Assembly (NCBI RefSeq): GCF_001886815.1
Contig: NZ_CP018099.1
Coordinates: 3,904,501 to 3,968,500 of the forward strand
DNA length: 64,000 nucleotides
Source: Caldithrix abyssi DSM 13497
Lineage (GTDB): Bacteria > Calditrichota > Calditrichia > Calditrichales > Calditrichaceae
Reading direction: 5' to 3'
Below the pieces are notes generated by a model. It was not told the DNA's origin and ran no database searches. It saw nothing but the letters and a program-made list of their open reading frames with translations. The stretch's first letter is position 1. Each line of letters starts with the position of its first letter. Of this stretch, positions 17,557-26,870 are shown piece after piece. The position numbers were made by a program, and so were the translations under genes.

Positions 17557-18965
17557 TGCATCTCTCTCACAACTTTTTTTACAGCCATCCCCAGCGCTTC
17601 ATCGCCGAATAACGGCAGTTCGTTTTTTGCCGCTTCGTTTAATATTTGGGACAATTTACGAATTTTCCGAAATGTTTCATAAGTAATTTTTTCATTGCGC
17701 AAAGGGAAAATGGCTTTATTGGTTAAAAGCGGGTCGATATCTCGGGTAATCAGCCCCATTTCCACTGCCCGCTCAAACTCGCGCGTGCCCGGGATGGGCG
17801 AAAAGGAGGCCAGGCGCACCTGTAGGCCCAGGTTGTTCACAAAAATGATGCTGGCCACAATCTCTTCCAGAGTTTGACCGGGCAATCCCATAATCACATA
17901 AGCTTCCAGGTCTTTGGGTCGAAAGCCCGCCTGCGTAAGATGCTGCACCGCTTCGATCATCGACTCGTCGCTGACCTTGGAATACATGTCTTTCCAGCGC
18001 TCGGCATTGGCCGTTTCAAAACTCAAACGAATGGTTTTAAAATTGGCGGCAAACATCAATTCGGCCAGCTGTCGATCCACATATTTAACAAAAAGTCCGT
18101 TGGGCGTGTGCAAACGCAGGGGCAGACGTTTTTCTAACAAGCGCTGTAAAATCACCTCAATATGTTTTTGTTTGGCAATAAACAGCGCGTCGTCGTAAAA
18201 AGCGAAATCTCTTAAACGAAACCGACGGTATTGCCGGACAAATTCTTCCACCACACGCTCGGGTTGACGCTGTGTAAAGCGCATGGCAATTCGCTTTTGG
18301 GCGCAAAAGGAACAACCGTACGGGCAACCGCGCGAGGTCATCACAATTAAATAATCGGGATGATTAATCAGGTCAAACGCAGGATAGGGATAATCATCAA
18401 GAGTGGCCGGCAGGTTAAAAGCATCGAAGGGCAACGAAAACAGGTCGGCCAGAAGGCGCAGGGTTTTTAACTCGCCGGGGCCGGTTACCAAAAAATCTGG
18501 TTTGATGACTTCTCTGGCATGATCGGGCAAAAGGGAAGCGTAAATTCCGCCCAGGATAATCGGCTTGTCCGGCAGGAACTTGCGAACCAACTCCACCACC
18601 CGTTTTACACCGGGATACCAATAAGTCATTATGGAAGTAATCAGAACGGCATGAACGTTGGCGTTTTGCTTTAATTTTTCGATGAACAGTTCTTCAGATA
18701 TCCCGTAACGGGCGTAGTGGCGAGGAATGTGTTTTAAAATTTCCGGTTTTTCGACAATACTTCTTGGTAGATGGCCGGTTCCGTATTTGCGGATTTTGAC
18801 CTTTTGCTCGCCGGCATATTTATCCAGACAGTCAATAAAAGAGATTTCAAATCCCTGATCACGCAAAAATGAAGCCAGATAAAGTAAGCCCAACGGCTTA
18901 CTCCATAAATCGTAGGCGGAAAAATCGTAAATCCAGGGATTTATCAGCAGCAAACGATACGGCAT
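17553..18965 (-). CDS. B12-binding-type radical SAM protein
   Basis: A 470-residue member of the cobalamin-binding radical SAM class. Residues about 1-170 form a Rossmann-like B12-binding region (LLINPWIYDFSAYDLWSKPLGLLYLASFL; ILGGIYASLLPDHA), although the base-off DxHxxG motif is not evident. The radical SAM barrel starts near residue 205 with CxxxCxxC in SRGCPYGCSFCAQKR and continues through YDDALF and AYVIMGLPGQTLEEI. Substrate unknown; such proteins methylate or rearrange unactivated carbons or modify lipids and tRNAs. It is read with the downstream rRNA methyltransferase (four-base overlap). Confidence 0.82.
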   Translation of the reverse strand: MPYRLLLINPWIYDFSAYDLWSKPLGLLYLASFLRDQGFEISFIDCLDKYAGEQKVKIRKYGTGHLPRSIVEKPEILKHIPRHYARYGISEELFIEKLKQNANVHAVLITSIMTYWYPGVKRVVELVRKFLPDKPIILGGIYASLLPDHAREVIKPDFLVTGPGELKTLRLLADLFSLPFDAFNLPATLDDYPYPAFDLINHPDYLIVMTSRGCPYGCSFCAQKRIAMRFTQRQPERVVEEFVRQYRRFRLRDFAFYDDALFIAKQKHIEVILQRLLEKRLPLRLHTPNGLFVKYVDRQLAELMFAANFKTIRLSFETANAERWKDMYSKVSDESMIEAVQHLTQAGFRPKDLEAYVIMGLPGQTLEEIVASIIFVNNLGLQVRLASFSPIPGTREFERAVEMGLITRDIDPLLTNKAIFPLRNEKITYETFRKIRKLSQILNEAAKNELPLFGDEALGMAVKKVVREMQ

Positions 18966-19007
18966 CTGTATATCGGACGTCGATTAAACGTTCAGCATTC
19001 CGTCGCC

Positions 19008-20210
19008 TCAGGCAACCTGTTCTTCCACCGCTTCGTTTTTCTGATCTTTTTTTGGCCGTCTGCCTCTTTTGCGCTGAGCTTTTTGCTTTTCTTGTTCGGT
19101 CAATAACTCCTCGTGCGTTTCATAATTTTGCGGTTCCAGCTTGTAGCGATTAACCAGTTCTACCCAGGCATCCAGTTCGGCCTTTACAAAACGAATGGTT
19201 CCTTTTTCCGAATCAAAATAAGAAGGAATCTCATTATTAAAGGCTTTGCGGGTTAAATCAAAGGGACGGTTAAAGCCCAGATAACGCGCGGCGGTGGCGG
19301 CATTCCATTTGGCTTCTTCGTCTTCTTCGTAGCCTGGCAGGTTGAAACTCCACTCTGTACGCAGGTGCTCGGCCAACCATTCCGGATTTATTTTGTAGAT
19401 TTTGTCCAGCTTTTGTTTAAACCCTTTTCCGCGCTTGTAATTGATCAGCGCCCGACCAAAGAGACCGTACAAAGAATCGGGAAATTCTTTCTCAATTTGC
19501 TTGTAGATTTCTTCGGCCCTGTCCAGATCTCCCAGTTTCATAAAAGCCAACCCCAGTTGGTGCAGCGCTACATCGCTCTTTTCGGCCTGGGTGTAAATTT
19601 CCAGGTGTTTAACCGCTTCTTCAAATCGCCCCAATTTCATCAATGCTTTGGCAATGTTCTTATTGGCCTGCGGATCTTCCGGTTTAAAGGCCAGAGCATT
19701 TTTTAGATCATCCACGGCGTTGGAATACAGATCGCCATTCATTTTATTCAGGCCGCGATTCAAATGTACATAAAACTTAATTTCGTCGCTCAACGGTTCG
19801 TATTCAAAATCGTTGTAATAAAAATCCAGGCTGCGCGTGGAAATGATTCTCGAACGTCCACGTGAACGTTTATTGTTATTAAACTCTTTTAATATTTTTG
19901 AAAAGAAAACGCTCAACTTACGCTTTACCTCAGGCTCATTTACCAGAATAATGTTCGAACCGTTGCTCTGCTGCAAATTGGGGTCTTGCGGATTGGCCTC
20001 TATTTGTTCGTTGATTTTTTCCTTGGCGCGATGAAAGACATTGTTTAAAAATTCATTGACCATATTGACCGGAGAGCCAAGCCGCATGTCCACATGGCTG
20101 CGATCATAGCCGATTTCACAGCAATAAGAATAATTAAACGTTACCTTGTTATCGTTGTACGACCACTTTTTAAGATAGGTCGATAATAAATGAAGATTAA
20201 AAAAGTCCAT
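19008..20210 (-). CDS. TPR-repeat protein of unknown function
   Basis: A 400-residue cytoplasmic protein without signal peptide. The N-terminal 150 residues are unfamiliar. Residues about 150-270 hold three to four TPR units (NGDLYSNAVDDLKNALAFKP; KNIAKALMKLGRFEEAVKHL; LHQLGLAFMKLGDLDRAEEI). A helical region follows, and the tail is very basic (QRKRGRRPKKDQK) and could contact nucleic acid. It begins the long minus-strand run toward the radical SAM and methyltransferase genes, 42 bp away from the next one, and a perfect inverted repeat lies 70 bp upstream. Function not known. Confidence 0.65.
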   Translation of the reverse strand: MDFFNLHLLSTYLKKWSYNDNKVTFNYSYCCEIGYDRSHVDMRLGSPVNMVNEFLNNVFHRAKEKINEQIEANPQDPNLQQSNGSNIILVNEPEVKRKLSVFFSKILKEFNNNKRSRGRSRIISTRSLDFYYNDFEYEPLSDEIKFYVHLNRGLNKMNGDLYSNAVDDLKNALAFKPEDPQANKNIAKALMKLGRFEEAVKHLEIYTQAEKSDVALHQLGLAFMKLGDLDRAEEIYKQIEKEFPDSLYGLFGRALINYKRGKGFKQKLDKIYKINPEWLAEHLRTEWSFNLPGYEEDEEAKWNAATAARYLGFNRPFDLTRKAFNNEIPSYFDSEKGTIRFVKAELDAWVELVNRYKLEPQNYETHEELLTEQEKQKAQRKRGRRPKKDQKNEAVEEQVA

Positions 20211-20861
20211 GCCTACTCCTTTTGAGCTCTTTTTTTATTCGAATCCACTACCATCATCTTCTTTGTAAAAATCGAAAATAAACTCGTAACCATTTTACGA
20301 GTTAGATTTCTTAATAAGAGTTATCCGCTTATTTTAAGAAAACGTATTGCAGGTTATGCAAAAATAAAATTCCATTGAATTTCAAATCGCAAACAGAATT
20401 TAGTAATTATATTTTTACTTGTCAATAAACCGCCAGACGATGAATGTCGGATTATCAGATTAGTCGAAAATAATTAACGAACTCTCTTCGTCTTTGTTCC
20501 CTTCATTATCGCTTCAATTTTTCAATTTATTATTAAACCGGTCAGAAAACATCCTTAATTTATAATTTTTTATTAACATATTCCAAACAAATTTTTAATC
20601 CACCGAACGTTTGAAGTTTTAAAAATGAGAAAATATCCCAATCAGCCTAAAAAAGTAATTTTATTTTACGCTTTTGGCGCCAACGATGTCCTTCATTTTG
20701 CAATGTTTTCCTGATTTTTACGAGAAAAGAACACCGGTCATTCACCTGATGATCAACGGCGCAAAAAATCTAAATTAAAAATGAACATAAGGATTTGCAT
20801 TCCATCGTTTTCCTTAACAAATTGCCTGACGGCTAATCATCATTCAATTTGAGGAAATAAC
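20211..20861. other. divergent intergenic region with a 9-bp inverted repeat
   Basis: AT-rich 650-bp gap between a minus-strand TPR gene and a plus-strand cupin gene, so it should hold promoters in both directions. The only clear structure is AACTCGTAA (20281-20289), loop CCATT, TTACGAGTT (20295-20303), a perfect inverted repeat placed 70-90 bp upstream of the TPR gene. A GAGGAAATAAC ribosome site precedes the cupin start. No RNA gene or ORF is convincing. Confidence 0.6.
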
Positions 20862-21380
20862 ATGAAATCCAAAACGTTCTGGATTAATCGTTTGAACCTC
20901 ATCCCTCATCCGGAAGGCGGTTTTTACAGTGAAGTTTACCGAAGCGACGAGTTCATTCCTCTTTCGGCCCTGAATAAACGTTACTCTAAAGCGCATCGCA
21001 TGGGAACCTCCATCTACTTCCTTTTGCCTGGCGATAGTTTTTCGGCATTCCACCGCCTTAAATCGGATGAACTGTGGCATTTTTACACAGGCCAGACCGT
21101 TGTCTTGTATCTACTGTATCCGGACGGGCAATTAGAAAAAAAACTTCTCGGGCCGGATATTGAAAAGGGAGAACAGTTTCAGCTATTAATCCCACACGGC
21201 GTTTGGTTCGCCGCACAGGTTCTTAACGGCGTGGCTTCCGACGCGTTTAGTTACGCGCTGGTTGGCTGCACGGTGGCCCCGGGATTTGAATTTGAAGATT
21301 TTGAACTGGCTCGACGAGATGATCTACTCAGCCAGTTTCCGGAACATGAGGACATCATTTTGCGGTTCACGCGCAAATGA
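20862..21380 (+). CDS. DUF985 cupin protein
   Basis: A 172-residue single-domain cupin of the DUF985 (cupin_5) family. The signature runs HPEGGFYSEVYRS at about 16-28, GTSIYFLLPGDSFSAFHRLKSDELWHF across the barrel, and a C-terminal AYALVGCTVAPGFEFEDFELA-like segment (here SYALVGCTVAPGFEFEDFEL). The enzyme role is unsettled; the barrel resembles sugar epimerases. The ribosome site GAGGAAATAAC supports the ATG at 20862. It overlaps the next gene by four bases, forming a two-gene operon. Confidence 0.85.
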   Translation: MKSKTFWINRLNLIPHPEGGFYSEVYRSDEFIPLSALNKRYSKAHRMGTSIYFLLPGDSFSAFHRLKSDELWHFYTGQTVVLYLLYPDGQLEKKLLGPDIEKGEQFQLLIPHGVWFAAQVLNGVASDAFSYALVGCTVAPGFEFEDFELARRDDLLSQFPEHEDIILRFTRK

Positions 21381-21739
21381 ATGTGCAGCGTTACATTACC
21401 TACCAGTTGACGCTGGAAATCAAAGAGCCCATCACTTTAACCATCGGTGTTCTGGGACGGTTTACCCTACCCGCCGGGCGCTACCTTTACACGGGCAGCG
21501 CCCGTAAAAACATCGATCAGCGCATCTGTCGCCATTTTAAAAAAGTTAAACCGCGACGCTGGCATATCGACTATCTGACAACTCACCCCGCTGTTACCAT
21601 TATCGCCGTGCAAAAATTCAGCGCAGACGAATGCCAGGTTAATCAACAAAGCGCGGGAGAAATTTTAATAACTGGTTTCGGCGCCAGCGACTGCCGAAAA
21701 AAATGCGGGGCACACTTGAAATACGTGAAAGATCACTGA
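21377..21739 (+). CDS. DUF123 / GIY-YIG-like nuclease-fold protein
   Basis: A 120-residue protein of the DUF123 branch of the GIY-YIG superfamily, sometimes seen fused to endonuclease III. Visible family features: GRFTLPAGRYLYTGSARKNIDQRICRHF at residues about 27-55 (the YxYxGS block replacing GIY-YIG, and the conserved Arg), KPRRWHIDYLTTH, and the C-terminal GFGASDCRKKCGAHL. It overlaps the DUF985 gene by four bases. Whether it cleaves DNA is unproven. Confidence 0.85.
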   Translation: MNVQRYITYQLTLEIKEPITLTIGVLGRFTLPAGRYLYTGSARKNIDQRICRHFKKVKPRRWHIDYLTTHPAVTIIAVQKFSADECQVNQQSAGEILITGFGASDCRKKCGAHLKYVKDH

Positions 21740-21784
21740 TTATATCATTTCGTAGAATATCAACCCCGATCGCATGAACAAAAT

Positions 21785-21813
21785 TTGACATTCGCTGATA
21801 AGACTGTTAAATT
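21785..21813 (+). promoter_or_regulatory. candidate promoter for the His-rich protein and TonB receptor
   Basis: A perfect TTGACA (21785-21790) is followed after 17 bases by TAAATT (21808-21813), a four-of-six -10 match, about 65 bp before the start at 21879. A second TATAAT at 21822-21827 has no good -35 box. Promoter choice is tentative. Confidence 0.4.
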
Positions 21814-21878
21814 TGGCTTGTTATAATTATTTAACATTTGTTGGTAATTATTAACATTGCGGATTTATCAAAAATAAA

Positions 21879-22265
21879 ATGATTTTTAAAGTGAATACTC
21901 GGAGCACGAAAAATCAAAAATTGAGAAACACAATTTCTGTTTTGCTTGCCGGTTGTTTAATGTTAACAACATTATTTTCCGTGCTCTTTTTACATGTTCA
22001 TTTTCTTCCTAATGGTCAAATTGCGGTACATAGCCACGCTTTACCTCATTCTTCTTCCGGTTCTTCTCATACTCATACAAAATTAGAATATCTGGTATAT
22101 TTTTTGACCACAGTAGTTAACTATTTTTTAATCATCATTTTCCTTTCTCGCTTCCGGTTAAAATTACTTCATATACTGCAAAAATTTAGAACCAACCCAT
22201 TTTTTTTTGATTTTGCTTTTGTACAAAATCCAGGAAGGGCGCCTCCAATTATTTTTTTCCTTTAA
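21879..22265 (+). CDS. small His-rich membrane protein preceding a TonB receptor
   Basis: A 128-residue protein without a family name known to me. A hydrophobic segment at about 18-38 is a signal or membrane anchor and a second runs at about 68-90. Between them is a His-rich loop with H39, H41, H51, H53, H57, H64 and H66 (LHVHFLPNGQIAVHSHALPH), a pattern suited to binding a transition metal. The C-terminus is aromatic and ends in FFL. It lies 46 bp upstream of a TonB receptor on the same strand, so metal uptake or sensing is a reasonable guess. No strong ribosome site precedes the ATG, so the start could be later. Confidence 0.6.
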   Translation: MIFKVNTRSTKNQKLRNTISVLLAGCLMLTTLFSVLFLHVHFLPNGQIAVHSHALPHSSSGSSHTHTKLEYLVYFLTTVVNYFLIIIFLSRFRLKLLHILQKFRTNPFFFDFAFVQNPGRAPPIIFFL

Positions 22266-22311
22266 AATCAATTCAGGAAAAAATTAATAACTTTAATGGA
22301 GGCAAATTAAG

Positions 22312-24531
22312 ATGTTAAACAAAATTGTGATATTTTTCTTTTTATTACTGGCCATAAATTTTGCAAACGCTACTTCACCAGATAATGGATCCATATCCGG
22401 ATATATTTTCGACGAACCAACCAACAAACCTCTACCAGGGGTTAACATCGTGATAGAAGGAACTTTACTCGGCGCGGTTTCCGATCAAAATGGCAATTTT
22501 AAAATTGAACACATCCCTGCCGGCCAATACCGAATTCTGGCTCAAATGATTGGTTATCGGAGTGTTAAAAAAGAGGTTCAGGTCAAAACCAATCAAAATA
22601 TTTACTTAGAATTTGGATTAAAACCTGAAATACTTAAAGGTGAGGCAATTGTTGTTACCGGCACAAGGATGCCCCGATATTTAAAAGATTCTCCTGTTAA
22701 AACAGATGTCATTACCATTGAAGAAATCAAACGCCGTAATCCTTCAAATTTTCTTGAAGCAACACAATCGATTATCGGAGTAGATCCATCGATTGAATGT
22801 TCTATTTGTAATGCATCCACCGTTTCCTTACAGGGCTTACCGGGCCGCTATACGCAGGTTTTGATCGATGGAATTCCGCTTTTTAGCAGCCTTGGACAAA
22901 CCTATGGCTATCTTCAACTACCGGCTAATTTAATCGATCAATTAGAAATCATCAAAGGTGCTAACTCTGTTCTGTATGGAAGCGATGCGATTGCTGGCAT
23001 CATCAATATTCGTACGATTGAACCTTCCTTTGTTCCTAAAATGAATTTCGAAACACAATTAGGCCAATACGGCGAAAAGAAAATTAACGGAAGTGCTTCT
23101 TTTAAACCAGGTAACGTTGGGATTTTGATTTCTGGAGAGTTCTACAACATTAAGCCCGTTGACCGGGATCAAGACGGCCTTACTGAATTTGCCGGTAATA
23201 CACGTTCTTTTTTAAATGGGAAAATGAGTTTTCAATTATCGGAAAAGACGCAATTAAAAATCAGAATTAATAGCTTAAACGAAGAGAGACAGGGCGGGGC
23301 TATAGCCGAAAGTCGTTCATTTATTGAAACAATTGATTCCTTAACTTTTAGAAACTTTACAGAATCAATCCTTTCCAAACGGTTTGATGTCGTTTCTGAA
23401 TTTAAGCACAACTTTTCTTCAAAAAATGAATTGATAGTTAAATCCGGTTACACCACTCATTTTCAAGACTCTGATTATGAAGGATTTGTTTATGTTGCTA
23501 CTCAGAATCTCACGTTCAATGAAATTCAATTTAACCGAAAATTCAATACAAAATTAAATTTAACAACCGGTCTGGCCTATCGAACAGAAGACCTGAATGA
23601 AAATACGGCCATCCACCCATACCACTACAAAACCACATCACTTTTTTCGCAATTGGATTATTCGCCTACTTTAAGTACAGAAATAGTTGGTGGTTTGCGG
23701 TTCGATCATCACAATATTTATGGAATGATTTTTACTCCTTCTTTCATTCTAAAAAGTTCAATAAATTCATCGTGGACCTTTCGTTTTTCTTACGGAGAAG
23801 GCTTTAGAGCGCCAACTACTTTTTACGAGTTGGATCATGGCACCGGCGCAAAATACAAATATCACACTAAATACCTGGCTAAGAAAGCTGAGAGATCAAA
23901 AAGTATTAATCTTTCACTGGACTTTACCAGACAAAATCAGAATTTGTCTTTCTCTCTGTTCTACCACCGCATAAACAACTATATCATTGCTTATAATGAT
24001 TATATTACCCAAAGCTTTGTTGTAAAAAACATCGAGGATCCATCCTCGATTTATGGTCTTGAGTTGAATTACAATAACGTATTTTTTAACAGGTTGTACT
24101 TGACACTCGGTTACATTTTTCAACGATATCAGCTTGCCGAAGGAGTTTTAGGGCATGCGCGTCCGGAGCAAAAGTTCAAATGGTCATTAAGTTTTGATGA
24201 TGTTTTTAGAAACACCTCCATAAATCTGGATGGTCAGCTCACAGGACCTATGAAATTAAGAGAAGTTTATGGGATCGCTTTAAACAAAGACGGATCAACA
24301 AAATTAGAAAATTCTCCGGCTTTTTTAGTGGTAAACGGCGAAATTGCATATTCACTGAATAATTCTGTTAGATTCGCCTTAGGAGCCAAAAACCTGTTTG
24401 ATTTTCAACAAAATGATATCGAATCTCCTCTCATTTATGATGAATCCGGTGCACTGACCGATGTTATTTACATCTGGGGGCCGCTATTGGGCAGAACTAT
24501 TTACGCAAGGTGTACAATTTCTATTGAATGA
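22312..24531 (+). CDS. TonB-dependent outer-membrane receptor
   Basis: A 739-residue receptor. Signal peptide at 1-20 (FFFLLLAINFANA); a carboxypeptidase-regulatory-like beta-sandwich at about 27-110 (GSISGYIFDEPTNKPLPGVN); plug domain about 120-235 (PVKTDVITIEEIKRRNPSN, QVLIDGIPLFSSLG, GANSVLYGSDAIAGIINI); and a 22-strand-type barrel to the end. The plug carries a CxxC at C163 and C166 (ECSICNAS), unusual for the family and a plausible metal site, in line with the His-rich protein upstream. GGAGG ten bases before the ATG supports the start. The transported ligand is unknown. The gene is followed by a strong terminator at 24825. Confidence 0.9.
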   Translation: MLNKIVIFFFLLLAINFANATSPDNGSISGYIFDEPTNKPLPGVNIVIEGTLLGAVSDQNGNFKIEHIPAGQYRILAQMIGYRSVKKEVQVKTNQNIYLEFGLKPEILKGEAIVVTGTRMPRYLKDSPVKTDVITIEEIKRRNPSNFLEATQSIIGVDPSIECSICNASTVSLQGLPGRYTQVLIDGIPLFSSLGQTYGYLQLPANLIDQLEIIKGANSVLYGSDAIAGIINIRTIEPSFVPKMNFETQLGQYGEKKINGSASFKPGNVGILISGEFYNIKPVDRDQDGLTEFAGNTRSFLNGKMSFQLSEKTQLKIRINSLNEERQGGAIAESRSFIETIDSLTFRNFTESILSKRFDVVSEFKHNFSSKNELIVKSGYTTHFQDSDYEGFVYVATQNLTFNEIQFNRKFNTKLNLTTGLAYRTEDLNENTAIHPYHYKTTSLFSQLDYSPTLSTEIVGGLRFDHHNIYGMIFTPSFILKSSINSSWTFRFSYGEGFRAPTTFYELDHGTGAKYKYHTKYLAKKAERSKSINLSLDFTRQNQNLSFSLFYHRINNYIIAYNDYITQSFVVKNIEDPSSIYGLELNYNNVFFNRLYLTLGYIFQRYQLAEGVLGHARPEQKFKWSLSFDDVFRNTSINLDGQLTGPMKLREVYGIALNKDGSTKLENSPAFLVVNGEIAYSLNNSVRFALGAKNLFDFQQNDIESPLIYDESGALTDVIYIWGPLLGRTIYARCTISIE

Positions 24532-24824
24532 ACCACAATATTTAATGGAAATTGGAAGAGAGCAATTACAAAAAGAAACCTTTGATTTAGTTAACCGCAA
24601 AGGACGCCCTTCGGCTCCGCTCAGGGCACATTTCGGCTACGCTCAGAGCTCGCTTGGTACAAAAGAACGCCCGTCTGGCCACCGGGCAGGCAAAGGTAAA
24701 TTAAATAAGTTTTTTTTTATTAAAATATTAATCATTTGTTTTATTTCGATTGAATAGCTGGTTAATGGCTATTCAAATGGAAAAAATTATTTTTTCAAAA
24801 GTTTCACAAAAAAACAAAACTTAC
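24532..24824. other. intergenic tail with short repeated blocks and a hairpin
   Basis: Downstream of the TonB receptor, TTCGGCTCCGCTCAGGGCA and TTCGGCTACGCTCAGAGCT occur side by side at 24610-24648, a tandem of a 13-base motif, followed by GCCCG/CGGGC pairing around 24670. TTGAATAGC at 24750 and GCTATTCAA near 24768 form another hairpin. No gene is visible. Confidence 0.5.
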
Positions 24825-24862
24825 AAAGCTCTCCCGCATCATTTGGGAGAGCTTTCTTTTTT
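24825..24862 (+). terminator. intrinsic terminator after the TonB receptor
   Basis: Perfect 11-bp stem AAAGCTCTCCC / GGGAGAGCTTT (24825-24835 and 24845-24855) with a 9-base loop, followed by a T-rich tail. It sits between convergent genes and could serve the minus-strand amidase gene less well. Confidence 0.85.
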
Positions 24863-24921
24863 ATGCACTTAAAAACAATGACAAAACTTATATGATTTAT
24901 CCTGACAAAAATCGTTTGAAG

Positions 24922-25731
24922 TTACTCATCTAAAGAAATTACTTTTTCTTCCACACCGGATAACTGAAATTTGTCGGCATCTTTCCAGGTCGGAAATTTA
25001 TTTCGAAACTGCTCTAATTGATTCTTTGATAATTTCCCGGTAACTACTTTTTCATCGTCTTTTAAATCTTCCAAAATATTTCCTACGGGATCAACCACCA
25101 GCGAATCTCCGCTGTATTTAATTCCCAATCCATCCACTCCAATTCGATTAACGCCAACCACATAAGCCTGATTTTCCGCGGCCCGGGCCTGTAAAAGCGT
25201 GCGCCAGGCGGTACGTCGGCGTTCCGGCCAGTTGGCAATATAAATAGCCACGTCGTAGGACAGGTCCACATTGCGCGACCAGACAGGAAAACGCAAATCA
25301 TAGCAAATGAACGGCCTGACCTTCCAGCCTTTGACTTTTATGGTTAACAGTCTATTGCCCGCGCTGTAAACCTCGTGTTCGCCGGCCATACGAAAAAGAT
25401 GTCTTTTGTCGTAGTGATAATATTCGCCTCTGTTCGTCATCCAGATCAATCTATTGTAATAGCGATTGTCCTCTTTTATGATAAGACTGCCAATAAGGTG
25501 GATGTTCATTTCTACGGCCCACTTACGCATCCAGCCGATGGTGGGACCGTCCATCTCCTCTGCCAGATGTGCGGCTTCCATGGAAAAGCCGGTGGTAAAC
25601 ATCTCCGGTAAAACCACCAGATCGCTTTGCGCCGATGCCTCTTTTAATTTCCCTTCCAGAGCGCTGCGGTTTTTGGACGGATTTTGCCAGTGCAGGTTGG
25701 TTTGCACCAGAGTGACTCTTAAATCTGACAT
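24922..25731 (-). CDS. omega-amidase, nitrilase superfamily
   Basis: A 269-residue carbon-nitrogen hydrolase with the complete Glu-Lys-Cys triad: VVLPEMFTTGFSM (Glu), YYHYDKRHLF (Lys) and VRPFICYDLRFPVW (Cys). This branch (YafV/Nit2-like) hydrolyses alpha-ketoglutaramate or alpha-ketosuccinamate, the products of glutamine or asparagine transaminases. The gene overlaps the end of an aminotransferase gene by 13 bp, which supports that role and suggests a glutamine-transaminase/omega-amidase salvage pair. Cytoplasmic. Family firm, substrate inferred. Confidence 0.87.
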   Translation of the reverse strand: MSDLRVTLVQTNLHWQNPSKNRSALEGKLKEASAQSDLVVLPEMFTTGFSMEAAHLAEEMDGPTIGWMRKWAVEMNIHLIGSLIIKEDNRYYNRLIWMTNRGEYYHYDKRHLFRMAGEHEVYSAGNRLLTIKVKGWKVRPFICYDLRFPVWSRNVDLSYDVAIYIANWPERRRTAWRTLLQARAAENQAYVVGVNRIGVDGLGIKYSGDSLVVDPVGNILEDLKDDEKVVTGKLSKNQLEQFRNKFPTWKDADKFQLSGVEEKVISLDE

Positions 25732-26870
25732 AATCGTTCTCCCGCTTTAATTAAGGTGGCGTCCTGTTTGGCAAAACAAAAGCGGATTAACTGTTGTTCC
25801 GGTTCCTCATCATAAAAGGGCGATAGCGGAATGGCCGCCACCCCGTGCTTTGTTGCAAGCTTTTTGACAAACTCCAGATCACTTTCCCTGGAAATTTTAT
25901 AATAATCGGCAACCTGAAAATACGTTCCCCGACAGGGCAACAGATCAAAATTTGAAGCCAGCATGGCCTTGCGAAACAGATCTCTTTTCTTCTGGTAGAA
26001 TTTTGGCAATTGCAGGTACAACTCTTTTTTATTCAGAATATCGGCATAGGCCCATTGAACCGGCGTGTTAACGGCAAAGGTAATGAACTGATGAATCTTG
26101 CGGAATTCGTGACTTAACAGCTCCGGCGCAGCGCAATACCCCACCTTCCAGCCGGTAGTGTGGTAGGTTTTGCCGAAAGAACTGATGACAAAGGTCCGCC
26201 TTTGCAGCGCGGGATGCATGGCCAGGCTGAGATGTTTTTTGTTGTCGAATACGATGTGCTCATAAACCTCGTCGCTCACAATAAAAATCGACGTTCCATC
26301 CACGATTTCCGCCAATTTTTCAAGGTCTTCTTTCTCCAGAATGGCGCCGGTTGGATTGTGCGGCGAATTGATAATAATCAGTTTTGTCTTTTTAGAGATG
26401 ATGTTTTTCACCTTCTGCCAGGGAATTCTAAAATCGGGCGGATTCAGTCGGATAAAGCGCGGCACGCCTCCGCTGTATTTTACGACCGGCGGGTAGGCGT
26501 CGTAAAACGGTTCAAAAATAATCACTTCATCGCCGCTTTGCACCACGGACGTAATCGCGGCGTACAGCGCCTCCGTCGCGCCGGCGGTAATGGTAATCTC
26601 ACTTTGCGGATCGTACAGCGCGCCATACAACCCGGCTATTTTCCTTGAGATAGCCTCTCTTAACGGCAAAATACCGGGCATCGGCGCGTATTGATTTCTA
26701 CCTGTTTTTATGTAATGAAACACAAGATCAATTAGCCGTGGATTGCAATTAAAATCCGGAAAGCCCTGCGAAAGATTGATTGCTTTTGTCTCCTCGGCCA
26801 GACGTGTCATTACGGCAAAAATGGATACCTGTAAGTTGGGTAATTTGGATTGAATGGGAATGCCTTTCAT
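25719..26870 (-). CDS. PLP-dependent methionine/glutamine aminotransferase, YbdL/KAT type
   Basis: A 383-residue fold-type I class I/II aminotransferase. Key features: LSQGFPDFNC near residue 33, ITAGATEALYAAI (cofactor phosphate region), INSPHNPTGAIL, the VSDEVYEHI Asp/Tyr, and the Schiff-base Lys in SSFGKTYHTTGWKVGY. The sequence style is that of YbdL and kynurenine-oxoglutarate/glutamine transaminase K, which transaminate methionine-derived keto acids with glutamine. Coupling to an omega-amidase directly downstream makes the reaction irreversible. Overlaps the upstream membrane-protein gene by four bases. Confidence 0.87.
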   Translation of the reverse strand: MKGIPIQSKLPNLQVSIFAVMTRLAEETKAINLSQGFPDFNCNPRLIDLVFHYIKTGRNQYAPMPGILPLREAISRKIAGLYGALYDPQSEITITAGATEALYAAITSVVQSGDEVIIFEPFYDAYPPVVKYSGGVPRFIRLNPPDFRIPWQKVKNIISKKTKLIIINSPHNPTGAILEKEDLEKLAEIVDGTSIFIVSDEVYEHIVFDNKKHLSLAMHPALQRRTFVISSFGKTYHTTGWKVGYCAAPELLSHEFRKIHQFITFAVNTPVQWAYADILNKKELYLQLPKFYQKKRDLFRKAMLASNFDLLPCRGTYFQVADYYKISRESDLEFVKKLATKHGVAAIPLSPFYDEEPEQQLIRFCFAKQDATLIKAGERLCQI

